From: Nocardioides guangzhouensis
GTDB lineage: Bacteria > Actinomycetota > Actinomycetes > Propionibacteriales > Nocardioidaceae
Assembly (NCBI RefSeq): GCF_004519545.1
Contig: NZ_SDKM01000005.1
Span: 118,254 to 182,253 of the forward strand
Direction of reading: 5' to 3'
DNA: 64,000 nt
The first letter of the stretch is position 1. Every line of letters starts with the position of its first letter. Position numbers and translations under genes: made by a program. The notes beneath the pieces are model-generated. The model worked only from the letters and a program-made list of their open reading frames with translations. It was not told where the DNA came from and did no database searches. Below are positions 27,940 to 37,123 of the stretch, piece by piece.

Positions 27940-28806
27940 TCAGGAGGAGCCGGGCACCACGGCCACCGTGCACCGGGCATGCTCGACCACCCCCCGGGTC
28001 ACCGGGTCCACCGGGCGCGCGGCGATCCCGGTGCGGGGCGGGGCGCCCACCACCAGCATCCCGGCGTGTGCTGACGCGCGAGCCAGGCACTCGACCGCCG
28101 GGCCCCGGCCCAGCTCGAAGTCCACGTCCACGTCCGGGTACGTCGTCCTCAGCCCGGCCACTCCCTCGGTGACCGCCCGGCGGCCCAGCAGCAGTCCTTC
28201 CAGGTCCCGGTCGGTCATCCCGGTCAGCCCGTGGTGGAAGTCGACGCAGTACACGACCCTGAGCGACAGGCCGAGCAGGGCGGCGCGCGCGTAGGCGAAC
28301 TCCATCGCAGCGGCCGACGTCCCGGTGCCGCTGGTCCCCACGACGATACGACGGGGCCCCTCGTCCCCCGGGCCGGCGACGGGACGCACCACCAGCGCCG
28401 GGCAGCGGGAGTGCAGCGCGACGTGGAGCCCCACGGACCCGAGCAGCAGGTTCCGCACGGAACCGAGCCCGCGCGATCCGACGACGACGGCCCGGGCGGT
28501 CCGGGAAGCGTGCTCCAGCGCCGTGCGCGGGTCGTCGCGGGCGATCTCGGTGCTGACCGCGAGGCCCGGGGCCACCCCGAGCGCGATCTGGCGGGCGTGG
28601 TCGAGGATCGCGACCTCCGCGCCTCCCGGAGGCGTCTCGACGAGGTGGTGGGGGACGGTCCCGGAGATCCGGGTCGGGGCGTGCACGACATCGAGCCGCC
28701 TGACCTCCAGCGCAGCGAGGCCCGCGGCGGTGTGCACTGCACCCTCGCTGTGGTCCGAGCCGTCGACACCCACCACGACGGCGCCGGAATGCTGGTTCGG
28801 CGCCAT
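27940..28806 (-). CDS. Tandem universal stress protein
   Basis: A 288-aa protein with two UspA domains (about 10-145 and 155-288). The first has VVVGVDGSDHSEGAV and the ATP-binding pattern VVGSRGLGSVRNLLLGSVG; the second begins RRIVVGTSGTGTSAAAMEFA but lacks a canonical G-2X-G-9X-G loop, so only domain 1 probably binds ATP. Actinobacterial tandem Usps are usually hypoxia or stress induced. It is convergent with the DevS-like kinase gene. ATG 28806 is preferred; GTGs at 28821 and 28824 are possible, and none has a strong ribosome site. Confidence 0.85.
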   Translation of the reverse strand: MAPNQHSGAVVVGVDGSDHSEGAVHTAAGLAALEVRRLDVVHAPTRISGTVPHHLVETPPGGAEVAILDHARQIALGVAPGLAVSTEIARDDPRTALEHASRTARAVVVGSRGLGSVRNLLLGSVGLHVALHSRCPALVVRPVAGPGDEGPRRIVVGTSGTGTSAAAMEFAYARAALLGLSLRVVYCVDFHHGLTGMTDRDLEGLLLGRRAVTEGVAGLRTTYPDVDVDFELGRGPAVECLARASAHAGMLVVGAPPRTGIAARPVDPVTRGVVEHARCTVAVVPGSS

Positions 28807-28916
28807 GCGAGAAGCGTCCACCACCGCCGGGAGCGGGAGAAGTCTCGGAGGGCCCGGCTGCCCGGGCCGAAAGTCACTGCGACGCGCGGAGCGGACCCCT
28901 GTCGGTCTTAAGTGTA

Positions 28917-28942
28917 TTAATCAAGTAGAATTTATTGAGTAA
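28917..28942. promoter_or_regulatory. AT-rich palindromic control region of the polysaccharide operon
   Basis: TTAATCAA-10 bases-TTGAGTAA is an inverted repeat with seven of eight positions paired. The surrounding 40 bases are strikingly AT-rich in a 70% GC window. It includes TAGAAT (28926-28931), a good -10, 66 bases before ugd. A 26-base element with similar ends lies at 37031-37056. Confidence 0.5.
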
Positions 28943-28996
28943 AGGTCGACGGGCGCACCACGATCCCGCTCGACACGTCGTGCGGAAGGGGTCGCA

Positions 28997-30325
28997 GTGC
29001 AGGTATCGGTGATCGGGACGGGCTACCTCGGAGCCGTGCACGCGGCCGGGCTGGCGGAGCTCGGCTTCGACGTGGTCGGCATCGACCACGACGCGGCGAA
29101 GGTGGCGGCGCTCGGCGCGGGTCGGGCGCCGTTCTACGAGCCGGGGCTGGAGCCCCTGCTGCGGAAGGGCACGGAGTCCGGGCGGCTGCGGTTCACCACC
29201 GACGTCGCGGCGGCCGCCGGGGCCGACGTCCATTTCCTCTGCGTCGGCACCCCCCAGCAGCCGGACGGGCTGCGCGCCGACCTTAGCCACCTCGACGCCG
29301 CGGTCGACGCCCTGGCCGGGGTCCTGGCCGACGGCGCGGCTGGGCGGCCCCCGCGCCGGCCGACCCTGGTGGTCGGCAAGTCCACCGTGCCCGTGGGCAC
29401 CGCGGCCCGGCTGGCCACCCGGCTCCAGGAGGTCGCCGGGCCCGGCGTCGAGCTCGCCTGGAACCCGGAGTTCCTGCGCGAGGGCCACGCGGTCGACGAC
29501 ACGCTGCGCCCGGACCGGATCGTCCTCGGCGTCGCCGGGCCGACGGGGGAGCAGGTCCTGCGCCGGGTGTACGCCGAGGCGGTCGCCGCCGGCACCCCGG
29601 TCGTGGTCAGCGACCTGGCCACGGCGGAGCTGGTGAAGGCCGGCGCCAATGCCTTCCTCGCCACCAAGATCTCCTTCATCAACGCGATGGCCGAGCTGTG
29701 CGCGGCGACCGGGGCGAACGTGACCACGCTGGCCGAGGCGCTCGGCCACGACGTCCGGATCGGCCGCCGGTTCCTCGACGCCGGCCTGGGCTTCGGCGGC
29801 GGCTGCCTGCCCAAGGACGTGCGTGCCCTGCGGGCCCGGGCCGAGGAGCTCGGGGTGGACGCCCTGTCGTTCCTCGACGACGTCGACCGGGTCAACCGCG
29901 ACCGTCGCACCCGCGTGGTGGAGCTCGCCTCCGGGCTGCTGGAGCACCGCCTCGAGGGTCGCCGGGTGGCGGCGCTCGGAGCCTCCTTCAAGCCGCACTC
30001 GGACGACGTACGCGACTCCCCGGCGCTCGAGGTGGCGCAGCGACTCCGCGAGCGCGGCGCCCTGGTCCGCGTCTACGACCCGGTGGCCGCGACCACGGCG
30101 GCGCGAGTCGCCCCGGACCTGGAGTACGCCGACAGCGCGGTCACGGCGTGCCGCGACGCCGACGTCGTGCTCCACCTGACCGAGTGGCCGGAGTTCCGCG
30201 CCGCAGACCCGCACGCGTACGCCGAGGTGGTCGGCCGGCGGCTCGTCGTGGACGCCCGCAACTGCCTGCCCCGGGACCGCTGGCGCGAGGCCGGATGGCA
30301 CTACGTCTCCCTGGGGGCGGCGTGA
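28997..30325 (+). CDS. ugd: UDP-glucose 6-dehydrogenase
   Basis: A 442-aa enzyme oxidising UDP-glucose to UDP-glucuronate with two NAD. The N-terminal Rossmann loop is VIGTGYLGAVHAAGLAELG; EPGLEPLL, WNPEFLREG, the sugar-binding KAGANAFLATKISFINA and the catalytic Cys in GFGGGCLPKD (C270) are all intact, as is the C-terminal GASFKPHSDDVRDSPA. GTG 28997 follows GGAAGGGG. First gene of the rightward polysaccharide segment, its stop overlaps the next start by four bases. It provides the uronate donor, or the precursor for further UDP-sugars, for this locus. Confidence 0.92.
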   Translation: MQVSVIGTGYLGAVHAAGLAELGFDVVGIDHDAAKVAALGAGRAPFYEPGLEPLLRKGTESGRLRFTTDVAAAAGADVHFLCVGTPQQPDGLRADLSHLDAAVDALAGVLADGAAGRPPRRPTLVVGKSTVPVGTAARLATRLQEVAGPGVELAWNPEFLREGHAVDDTLRPDRIVLGVAGPTGEQVLRRVYAEAVAAGTPVVVSDLATAELVKAGANAFLATKISFINAMAELCAATGANVTTLAEALGHDVRIGRRFLDAGLGFGGGCLPKDVRALRARAEELGVDALSFLDDVDRVNRDRRTRVVELASGLLEHRLEGRRVAALGASFKPHSDDVRDSPALEVAQRLRERGALVRVYDPVAATTAARVAPDLEYADSAVTACRDADVVLHLTEWPEFRAADPHAYAEVVGRRLVVDARNCLPRDRWREAGWHYVSLGAA

Positions 30326-31374
30326 GCACCGTCCTCCCCGAGCCCGAGAGCCGGCCCGCTGCCGGACCCGCCGCCACGGGGGCGGCGGGTCCGCGCGTGG
30401 CCACACCGGTGTCCGTGGTGATGCCGGTGCTGAACGAGGAGCGTTACCTCGAGCAGTCCGTCCGCCGGGTGCTCGACCAGCACTACGCCGGCCGGGTCGA
30501 GGTGGTGCTCGCGGTCGGGCCGTCTCGGGACCGGACGCTGGAGATCGCCCGCCGGCTGGCCGCAACGGACCGGAGGGTCCGGGTGCTGCCGAACCCGACC
30601 GGCCGCACGCCCGAGGCGCTGAACCTCGCCGTGCGCGCCTCCCGCCACCCGTACGTCGTTCGCGTCGACGCGCACGGGCTGCTGCCGCCGGGCTACCTCA
30701 CCGAGGTGGTGCGGCTGCTCGAGGCCACCGGTGCCGCGAACGTCGGCGGGATGATGAGGGTCGAGGGGGACAACGCGTTCGGGCACGCGGTGGCGCGGGC
30801 GATGTCCTCGCCGCTGGGGATCGGCGGCTCGAAGTTCCACGTCGGCGGCGAGCCCGGCCCGGCGCGCACCGTCTACCTCGGCGCGTTCCGGCGTGAGGCA
30901 CTGGTCCGGCTCGGCGGCTTCGACGAGCACTTCCGGCGGGCCCAGGACTGGGAGCTCAACTACCGCCTGCGGCGGGCCGGCGAGACGGTCTGGTTCACGC
31001 CGCACCTCGCGGTGACCTACCGCCCGCGCCGCACCCTGCGGGCCCTCGCCCGGCAGTTCCACGCGTCCGGCCGGTGGCGGCGCCAGATCGTCGACCACCA
31101 CCCGGAGACCGCGAGCTTCCGCTACCTCGCCGCCCCCGTCGCCACCGCCGGCATCGTGCTCGGCGTGCTGCTCGGGCTGGGAGCGCTGGTGTCGGGGTGG
31201 GCCTGGCTGCACGTCGGCTGGCTGGCGCCGGCGGGCTACCTCGCCGGCCTGCTCGGCGCCTGCCTGAGCATGGGGCGCGGGCTGGCGGCGCGGTCCTGGC
31301 TGTGGCTCCCGGTGGTGACCGCGACCATGCACCTCAGCTGGGGATCAGGCTTCCTGCGCAACATCCGGCGCTGA
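30322..31374 (+). CDS. Glycosyltransferase family 2 membrane protein (ExoA-like)
   Basis: A 350-aa GT-A enzyme with VSVVMPVLNEERYLEQSV, metal-binding region VRVDAHGLLPPGY and an acceptor motif RRAQDWELNYRLRRAGE. The C-terminus has two or three membrane helices. The layout resembles ExoA of succinoglycan synthesis, which adds an early sugar on a lipid carrier at the inner membrane face. It starts at GTG 30322, inside the ugd stop. The last 30 bases overlap the 3' end of the convergent GT4 gene. Donor and acceptor are not deducible. Confidence 0.85.
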   Translation: MSTVLPEPESRPAAGPAATGAAGPRVATPVSVVMPVLNEERYLEQSVRRVLDQHYAGRVEVVLAVGPSRDRTLEIARRLAATDRRVRVLPNPTGRTPEALNLAVRASRHPYVVRVDAHGLLPPGYLTEVVRLLEATGAANVGGMMRVEGDNAFGHAVARAMSSPLGIGGSKFHVGGEPGPARTVYLGAFRREALVRLGGFDEHFRRAQDWELNYRLRRAGETVWFTPHLAVTYRPRRTLRALARQFHASGRWRRQIVDHHPETASFRYLAAPVATAGIVLGVLLGLGALVSGWAWLHVGWLAPAGYLAGLLGACLSMGRGLAARSWLWLPVVTATMHLSWGSGFLRNIRR

Positions 31375-32466
31375 CCGACCGGCGTACGCCGTCATCGCCC
31401 GGACGAACCCGGGGGCATGGAGCGCCCAGTCGACGTGTGCCCGCGCCCACGCATGGCCGGCCGCGCCCATCGCACGGCGCCGGTCGGGGTCCCCGACCAG
31501 CCGGCGCACGGCGTCGGCCGTGGCGGCCCCCACCTCGGCCGACCCGCCGAACGGCACCACGACCCCGCCGCCGGAGTCCTCGACCGTGCGCGCCGCCAGC
31601 GGCAGCGGCGTGGTGAGCGCGGGGACGCCGTGCGCGAGGTACTCCAGCACCTTGGTCGGACGCGAGTGGCGGTAGTTGGGCTCGTCGTGCAGCAGCGAGA
31701 GCCCGGCCGTCGCGCCGGCCACCCGGCCCATCGCCTGCGCCGAGGGCAGGAAGCCTCGCCAGTCCACCACGCCGCGGTCGTGCGCCCGGGCGAGCAGCGT
31801 GGTGGCCTCTGCGTCGGCGTGGCCGACCAGCTCGACCCGGATGCCGGTGTCCGCGAGTGCGCGGCCGGCGGCCACCAGGTCGTCGGCCCCGCGGGCCCGG
31901 GTCAGGTGACCGACGTAGACCACGCGCGGGTCGTCGGGCCGCCGCACCGTCGCGGGCACGTGCGCGCAGTTCGGGACCACCGGGTGCGGTCCCGCGAACC
32001 TGTCGCGGTAGGCGTCCTCGGCCAGCAGCAGGTGCACCCGGCGCTCCGCGGCTCGCTCGGCCCGTCGTACCGCGGCCGCCGCGACCGGGACGACCGCGGG
32101 TGGCAGCCATGGCTTGGTCCGCAGCGCCGCCGCGGTGTCCTCGTGGACGTCCCAGACCACCGGCACCGGGAGTCCGCGGACGGCCAGCAGCAGCTCCGGG
32201 TCGTGCACCAGCACCACGTCGTGGCCGGCCGCCCGCTCCCGGAGCAGCGACCGGGCCGCGCGCAGGGCCCGGCCCCGGTGCCGTCCGTGGGCCCGCGGCA
32301 CGTCGAGCGTGGTCAGGCCGGCTTCGGGGGCGCGGGTCACGGCGTACCCAGAGAACGGGGCGGCGTAGCTGACCTGCCAGCCCGCGGCGAGCAGCGCCGC
32401 GACCTGGCGGTGCCGGATCCTGGCGTCGTCGGGGTGGTGGACGACGGTGAGGACCAGTGCCCTCAC
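31345..32466 (-). CDS. Glycosyltransferase family 4-type (GT-B) protein
   Basis: A 373-aa GT-B glycosyltransferase. The N-terminal half carries the HHPDDARIRHRQV start common to surface-polysaccharide GT4 proteins; the C-terminal half has YVGHLTRARGADDLV, NYRHSRPTKVLEYLAHGVPA (nucleotide-sugar loop) and a degenerate EX7E region. GTG 32466 overlaps the ABC ATPase stop (GTGA) and has AGGAG. It is the last gene of the minus-strand run UDPDH-permease-ATPase-GT, so it should act on the polymer the ABC pair exports. Confidence 0.8.
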   Translation of the reverse strand: MRALVLTVVHHPDDARIRHRQVAALLAAGWQVSYAAPFSGYAVTRAPEAGLTTLDVPRAHGRHRGRALRAARSLLRERAAGHDVVLVHDPELLLAVRGLPVPVVWDVHEDTAAALRTKPWLPPAVVPVAAAAVRRAERAAERRVHLLLAEDAYRDRFAGPHPVVPNCAHVPATVRRPDDPRVVYVGHLTRARGADDLVAAGRALADTGIRVELVGHADAEATTLLARAHDRGVVDWRGFLPSAQAMGRVAGATAGLSLLHDEPNYRHSRPTKVLEYLAHGVPALTTPLPLAARTVEDSGGGVVVPFGGSAEVGAATADAVRRLVGDPDRRRAMGAAGHAWARAHVDWALHAPGFVRAMTAYAGRSAPDVAQEA

Positions 32467-33245
32467 CGCCGCTCCTGGTCGGGCTGGGCCACCGACTCGC
32501 TGTACGCCGCGACCACCTCGTCGGTCGGCCCGTCCATGCGGAGCACGCCGCGGTCCATCCACAGGACCCGGTCGCACGTCTGCTGGATCGTCGACATCGA
32601 GTGGCTCACCAGCAGCACGGTTCCCGCGTTCCCGACGATCTCGCGGATCCGCTCCCGGCTGCGCTGCTTGAACTCCGCGTCGCCGGTGGCCAGGGCCTCG
32701 TCGACCAGGAGCACGTCGGGGGAGGTCGCGGTGGAGATCGCGAAGCGGAGCCGGGCCGACATCCCCGAGGAGTACGCGCTCATCGGGAGCTGGACGAAGT
32801 CGCCGATCCCGGCGAAGTCGACGATGGCGTCGAAGCGCTCCCGGACCTCCGTCGGGCTGAGGCCGAGGGCCAGCGAGCCCAGCACGATGTTGCGTTCGCC
32901 GCTCAGCTCCTTCACCAGGACCCCACCGACGCCGAGCAGGGACGGCGTCCCCGCCGCGTACACGCCGCCGGAGGAGGGCGGCACCAGGCCGGCGACCGCG
33001 CGCAGGAGCGTGCTCTTGCCGGACCCGTTGTGGCCGATCACGCCGATCGACTCGCCGTGGTGCGCCACGAACGAGACGCCCGTCACCGCGTGCACCCGGT
33101 CCACCGCGGCGACGTGCCGGCGCAGGGTGAACCGGCGCCCGGACCCCGGCTCGGTCGTACGCCGGCCGCCGTAGGTCCGGTAGGAGACGTGCAGGTCGTC
33201 GACGACCACTGACGGCCCGGTCCGCTCGGTGCCCTGCTCAGTCAC
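32463..33245 (-). CDS. Polysaccharide ABC transporter ATP-binding subunit (TagH/Wzt-like)
   Basis: A 260-aa ATPase with Walker A GHNGSGKST, signature YSSGMSARL, Walker B VLLVDEALATGD and switch LVSHSM. The sequence is typical of the TagH/Wzt/KpsT polymer exporter branch. It ends soon after the nucleotide-binding domain, so there is no Wzt-type carbohydrate-binding C-terminal domain. GTG 33245 overlaps the permease stop by eight bases and has GGAGG inside the permease gene. Together they would flip the undecaprenyl-linked polymer across the membrane. Confidence 0.9.
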   Translation of the reverse strand: MTEQGTERTGPSVVVDDLHVSYRTYGGRRTTEPGSGRRFTLRRHVAAVDRVHAVTGVSFVAHHGESIGVIGHNGSGKSTLLRAVAGLVPPSSGGVYAAGTPSLLGVGGVLVKELSGERNIVLGSLALGLSPTEVRERFDAIVDFAGIGDFVQLPMSAYSSGMSARLRFAISTATSPDVLLVDEALATGDAEFKQRSRERIREIVGNAGTVLLVSHSMSTIQQTCDRVLWMDRGVLRMDGPTDEVVAAYSESVAQPDQERR

Positions 33246-34125
33246 GTCCGTATCCCTCCTCGCCGTTCCAGAACCACACGACCCCGACCAGCAGCGCACC
33301 GAGCGCCCAGCCGGTCGCCCACAGCCAGGTCGAGGCCGTGAGGTGGATGCCCTGGAGCAGGCAGCCGCGGGCCAGCTCGAGGTAGACGGCGACCGGCTGG
33401 TGTGCGAGCGCGGCGCCGAGCCCCCCGGGCCCGGCGTAGTGCTCGATCGAGAAGAAGACCCCGGAGACATACATCAGGGCCCGGGTGACGAACGGCACGA
33501 TGTTGGCGACGTCCCGGACCTGGGAGACCATCCGGGCCGTCCCGAGCGCGAGACCGGTGCCGAACACCGACTGCAGCAGCACCGCGACCGGCAGCAGCAG
33601 CCAGCTCCAGGCCGGCGGCTCGCCGGTCAGCAGCACCACGCCGAGCAGGACGACCAGCGCCGGAAGGAGGGTCAGCAGCTCGGCGAGGACGACCGACACC
33701 GGGAGCAGCGCGCGCGGGAACCGCAGCGTGCTGACCAGCGACTGGTTGCGGATGACCGAGCTGGCGCCGGCGGAGAGCGACGTGGAGGTGAACCGGAACA
33801 GGAAGACGCCGATCACCAGGAACGCGGCGAAGTTGTCCACGCCGCGGGAGGTGTCCAGGACGTGGCCGAACACGAAGAGGTAGACGCCCGCCCACAGCAT
33901 CGGCGTGAGCACCGCCCAGAGCTGACCGAGGTAGCTGACCTGGTTGCTGGCGTAGGCGCGGGCTCCGGCCAGGCTGATCGCGAAGTGCCGGCGCGACCAC
34001 ACGTCCGCCAGGTAGCGCGAGAGCGAGGGTCGGGCGCCGCTGCGGGTCAGCCCGTGCCGGGCGGCGAGCTCCGCCGCGGTCTCGGAACGTCCCTCCGCGG
34101 GCGCCCGGTGGTCGGTGACCGTCAC
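33238..34125 (-). CDS. Polysaccharide ABC-2 type transporter permease (TagG/Wzm-like)
   Basis: A 295-aa membrane protein with an N-terminal cytoplasmic segment and six predicted helices. The SNQVSYLGQLWAVLTPMLWAGVYLFVFG start and VSGVFFSIEHY towards the end fit the ABC-2 polysaccharide export family. GTG 34125 overlaps the stop of the sugar-dehydrogenase gene in GTGA, so expression is coupled. It partners the ATPase immediately downstream. Confidence 0.88.
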   Translation of the reverse strand: MTVTDHRAPAEGRSETAAELAARHGLTRSGARPSLSRYLADVWSRRHFAISLAGARAYASNQVSYLGQLWAVLTPMLWAGVYLFVFGHVLDTSRGVDNFAAFLVIGVFLFRFTSTSLSAGASSVIRNQSLVSTLRFPRALLPVSVVLAELLTLLPALVVLLGVVLLTGEPPAWSWLLLPVAVLLQSVFGTGLALGTARMVSQVRDVANIVPFVTRALMYVSGVFFSIEHYAGPGGLGAALAHQPVAVYLELARGCLLQGIHLTASTWLWATGWALGALLVGVVWFWNGEEGYGRD

Positions 34126-36998
34126 AGCCGGCTCGCCTCCGGGCCGGTGGTCACGCCGCGGGTGTCGAGGAACAGCGAGGACGCCCGCGCCAGCGCGTCG
34201 ACGTCGTACGTCGCGTGGTTCTGGACCAGGACCACGAGGTCGGCCTCGGGCACCCCGGCGTCGAGGTCGACGACCCGGGCGACCGGGATGCCGGCGTCCC
34301 AGACGGGCACGTGCGGGTCGTGGTAGCGCACCTCGGCGCCGAGCATCGCGAGTTGGCGGGCCAGCGGGACGGCCGGCGACTCGCGCTGGTCGGTGATGTC
34401 GGGCTTGTAGGTGACGCCGAGCAGCAGCACCCGGGCGCCCTGGGTGGCCAGGCCGGCCTCGTTGAGCAGGTTCTGCGCGCGGCGGGCGACGTACGCCGGC
34501 ATGGTGGCGTTGATCTCCTGGGCCAGCTCCACGAAGCGGAACGGGTAGCCGAGCCGGGCCCGGACGCTGTGGGACAGGTAGTTGGGGTCGATCGGGATGC
34601 AGTGCCCGCCGACGCCGGGCCCGGGGAAGAACGCCTGGAACCCGAACGGCTTGGTCGAGGCGCAGCGGATCACGTCCCACAGGTCGACCCCGAGCTCGTG
34701 GCAGAACCGGGCCATCTCGTTGACCAGCGCGATGTTGATGTGGCGGTAGGTGTTCTCGAGGAGCTTCGCGGTCTCGGCCTCGGCGGTGCCGGCCGCCTCG
34801 ACGACCTGCTCGACGAGCTTGCCGTAGAACGCGGACGCCCGGGCCGTGCACCCGGGGGTGTGCCCGCCGACCACCTTCGGGGTGTTGCGCAGGCCGAACT
34901 CGGGGTTGCCCGGGTCGATCCGCTCCGGGGAGAACGCGAGTGCGAAGTCGGTGCCGGCGGTCAGGCCCGAGGCGGACTCCAGGATCGGGCGCACCACCTC
35001 GTCGGTGGTGCCCGGGTACGTCGTGGACTCCAGCACCACGAGCTGGTCCGGGTGGAGGTGGGCGGCCACGGTGGTCATCGCCTTGCGGACCGGCCCGAGG
35101 TCCGGGCCGCCGTCCTTGGACAGTGGCGTCGGGACGCACACGACCGCGACGTCGGCGCGGGTCAGCACCTCGGGGTCGGTGGTCGCGCGGAAGCCGCCGT
35201 CGAGCATGGCCTGCACGTCGTCGTCGCCGAGGTCGTCGATGTGCGACCGGCCGGCGTTGAGCGAGTCGACGGTGGCCCGGGAGACGTCGTACCCGACGAC
35301 GCGGAGGCCGGCGCGCGCCGCCTCACCGGCCAGCGGCATCCCGACGTACCCGAGGCCGAGCACCACCAGGTCGACGTCGACAGGGAAGGCCTCGGCCGGG
35401 TCTCCGGTGGTGCGGGTGTCGGTGCGGGTCATGCGGTGGCTCCTTGGTCGGGGACGGTCGGTCGGTGCGGACCGGTCGGTCCGCTCCGGGGTGTCGCGCT
35501 GGGCGGGCGCCAGCAGGCGCGCGTAGAGGTCGGCGTACCGGTCGGCGGCGGCCGACCAGGTGCGGGTCCCGGCCACCACGGCGCGGCCGCGGGCGCCGAG
35601 CCGGTGCCGGAGCCCGGGGTCGCCGGCGAGCCGGCGCAGGGCGCCGGCGAGGGCGTCGGCGTCGCCGGGGGGCACCAGCAGGCCGGTCTCCTCGTGACCG
35701 ACCAGCTCGCGGAGCGGCGGCAGGTCCGAGGCCACGACGGGGCGGCCCACCGCCATTGCCTCGACCGGCTTGAGCGGCGGGACCAGGCGGGTGACGGGGA
35801 GGTCGAGGCGCGGGACGCAGTAGACGTCGATCGCCGCGTGCCAGCGGGCGACCTCCGCGGCCGGCACGCGGCCGACGAAGGTGACCGGCAGGCCGCGCGA
35901 GGCGGTCTCGAGGTCGGTCCGGGCCGGGCCGTCGCCGACCACGAGGAGCCGGACGCCGGGGACCCGGGCGACCGCCCGGACCAGGACGTCGATGCCCTCG
36001 TAGTGGTTGAGGGTCCCGACCACGCCGACGATCACCTCGCCGGTGGCCCGGCCGGGCCAGGCGACCGGTTCGAGGTCGTCGGCCAGGAAGGCGTCCGGGA
36101 CGGCGTTGGGGGAGACCGTCACGGCGACCGGGTCGATCCCGCGGGCGACGACCTCGTCCCGCATCGTCGTCGCGAGGGTGACCACGGCGTCGGCCTCGCG
36201 CATGCACCAGGTCTCGGTGCGCCGGGCCAGCCGCCAGGCCTCCGAGCGGCGCTGCTCCCCGTCCGCCGACCGCCGGGTCTCCTCGACGAAGCCGCGGACC
36301 TCGTAGACCACCGGGACGCCGTACCGGCGGCCGAGCGCGATCGCGACCTGGCCGTTGGGGTGGGCGCTGTGCGCGTGCAGGACGTCGGGGCGGAGCCGTT
36401 CGACGAGGCGGGCGGACCGGACGACGTCCCGGGCCAGGGCCGCGTCTGCACGGAGCGGGACCACGCCGAGGGTGCGGTGGTAGGGGACGCCGTCCACCTC
36501 GGTCCGGGCGGGGGCTCCGAGGTGGCCGCGCGCCGCGGGAAAGCCGAGCCGGGTCGCGACGTGGGCGTCGATGCCGGCGCCCCGTTGTGCGCGCACGATG
36601 CCCTGGGTGCGGACGGTGTAGCCCGCGACCACCTCCGGCAGGGTGTTGGTGGCCAGGTGCAGCACCCGCAGGGGCCGGCCGTCGGGGAGGCCCCGGAGGG
36701 CGTCCCGGCCGGCACGGTCCTGCGGGGCGCCGGCGTCCGGGCTGAGCGCGCCGAGCTCACCCGCGACGTACGCCGCGAGCAGCCGGCCGCGCGGACCCCG
36801 CACGGCACCGGCGGCGGCCAGCGCCGTGGACAGCTCGCCGGCGGCCAGGGCGGCCAGCGCGTCCTGCAGCGCGCCGGGCGCGACGCCGCCGCGGCGGGCG
36901 ACGAGCCGGCGGACCGCGGAGGCGGCGACGACCGAGTTCCGCGGCAGCCGCGGCGCCTGCCGGAGGGCGTCCGCGACGGCGGAGGACCGAGGGGACAC
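34122..36998 (-). CDS. In-frame fusion: GT4 glycosyltransferase + WecC-type UDP-sugar dehydrogenase
   Basis: One uninterrupted frame of 958 codons encodes two complete enzymes. Residues 1 to about 500 are a GT-B glycosyltransferase (LRVLHLATNTLPEVVAGYTV, VGVVGTLNHYEGIDVLV, PPLKPVEAMAVGRPVVASDL). Residues 523-958 are a UDP-sugar dehydrogenase of the UDP-ManNAc type (VVLGLGYVGMPLA, KLLENTYRHINIALVNE, catalytic Cys in GPGVGGHCIPIDP, LGVTYKPDITDQRESPA). The joint is a Pro/Arg/Asp-rich stretch (ERTDRSAPTDRPRPRSHR). ATG 35432 (residue 523) has its own AAGGAG at ideal spacing, so the dehydrogenase can also be made alone. GTG 36998 has AGGAG. With the divergent wecB it should yield UDP-ManNAc uronate. 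Confidence 0.82.
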   Translation of the reverse strand: MSPRSSAVADALRQAPRLPRNSVVAASAVRRLVARRGGVAPGALQDALAALAAGELSTALAAAGAVRGPRGRLLAAYVAGELGALSPDAGAPQDRAGRDALRGLPDGRPLRVLHLATNTLPEVVAGYTVRTQGIVRAQRGAGIDAHVATRLGFPAARGHLGAPARTEVDGVPYHRTLGVVPLRADAALARDVVRSARLVERLRPDVLHAHSAHPNGQVAIALGRRYGVPVVYEVRGFVEETRRSADGEQRRSEAWRLARRTETWCMREADAVVTLATTMRDEVVARGIDPVAVTVSPNAVPDAFLADDLEPVAWPGRATGEVIVGVVGTLNHYEGIDVLVRAVARVPGVRLLVVGDGPARTDLETASRGLPVTFVGRVPAAEVARWHAAIDVYCVPRLDLPVTRLVPPLKPVEAMAVGRPVVASDLPPLRELVGHEETGLLVPPGDADALAGALRRLAGDPGLRHRLGARGRAVVAGTRTWSAAADRYADLYARLLAPAQRDTPERTDRSAPTDRPRPRSHRMTRTDTRTTGDPAEAFPVDVDLVVLGLGYVGMPLAGEAARAGLRVVGYDVSRATVDSLNAGRSHIDDLGDDDVQAMLDGGFRATTDPEVLTRADVAVVCVPTPLSKDGGPDLGPVRKAMTTVAAHLHPDQLVVLESTTYPGTTDEVVRPILESASGLTAGTDFALAFSPERIDPGNPEFGLRNTPKVVGGHTPGCTARASAFYGKLVEQVVEAAGTAEAETAKLLENTYRHINIALVNEMARFCHELGVDLWDVIRCASTKPFGFQAFFPGPGVGGHCIPIDPNYLSHSVRARLGYPFRFVELAQEINATMPAYVARRAQNLLNEAGLATQGARVLLLGVTYKPDITDQRESPAVPLARQLAMLGAEVRYHDPHVPVWDAGIPVARVVDLDAGVPEADLVVLVQNHATYDVDALARASSLFLDTRGVTTGPEASRL
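35440..35445 (-). promoter_or_regulatory. Internal ribosome binding site for separate dehydrogenase translation
   Basis: AAGGAG on the minus strand sits seven bases upstream of ATG 35432 inside the 958-codon frame. The 436-residue product from this ATG matches the full usual length of WecC-type dehydrogenases, so this is probably the ancestral start. Confidence 0.6.
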
Positions 36999-37030
36999 GG
37001 GGGTGCTCCTGTCTCGCGTGGCGTGTCTCG

Positions 37031-37056
37031 TTAATCTACTGACTTACTAGAGATAA
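37031..37056. promoter_or_regulatory. AT-rich divergent promoter region of the polysaccharide locus
   Basis: This 26-base stretch begins TTAATC and ends ATAA like the element at 28917-28942, although the interior differs. GATAAT at 37052-37057 could be a -10 towards wecB and TAGATT (minus strand, 37033-37038) a -10 towards the GT4-dehydrogenase fusion. A shared regulator is possible. Confidence 0.42.
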
Positions 37057-37123
37057 TGTACCCGTCGGGCAGCCGCCCGGTGCGCAGGCCCTCCGACGTG
37101 TCGGCGGCGCCCGCCGCGGCTCC

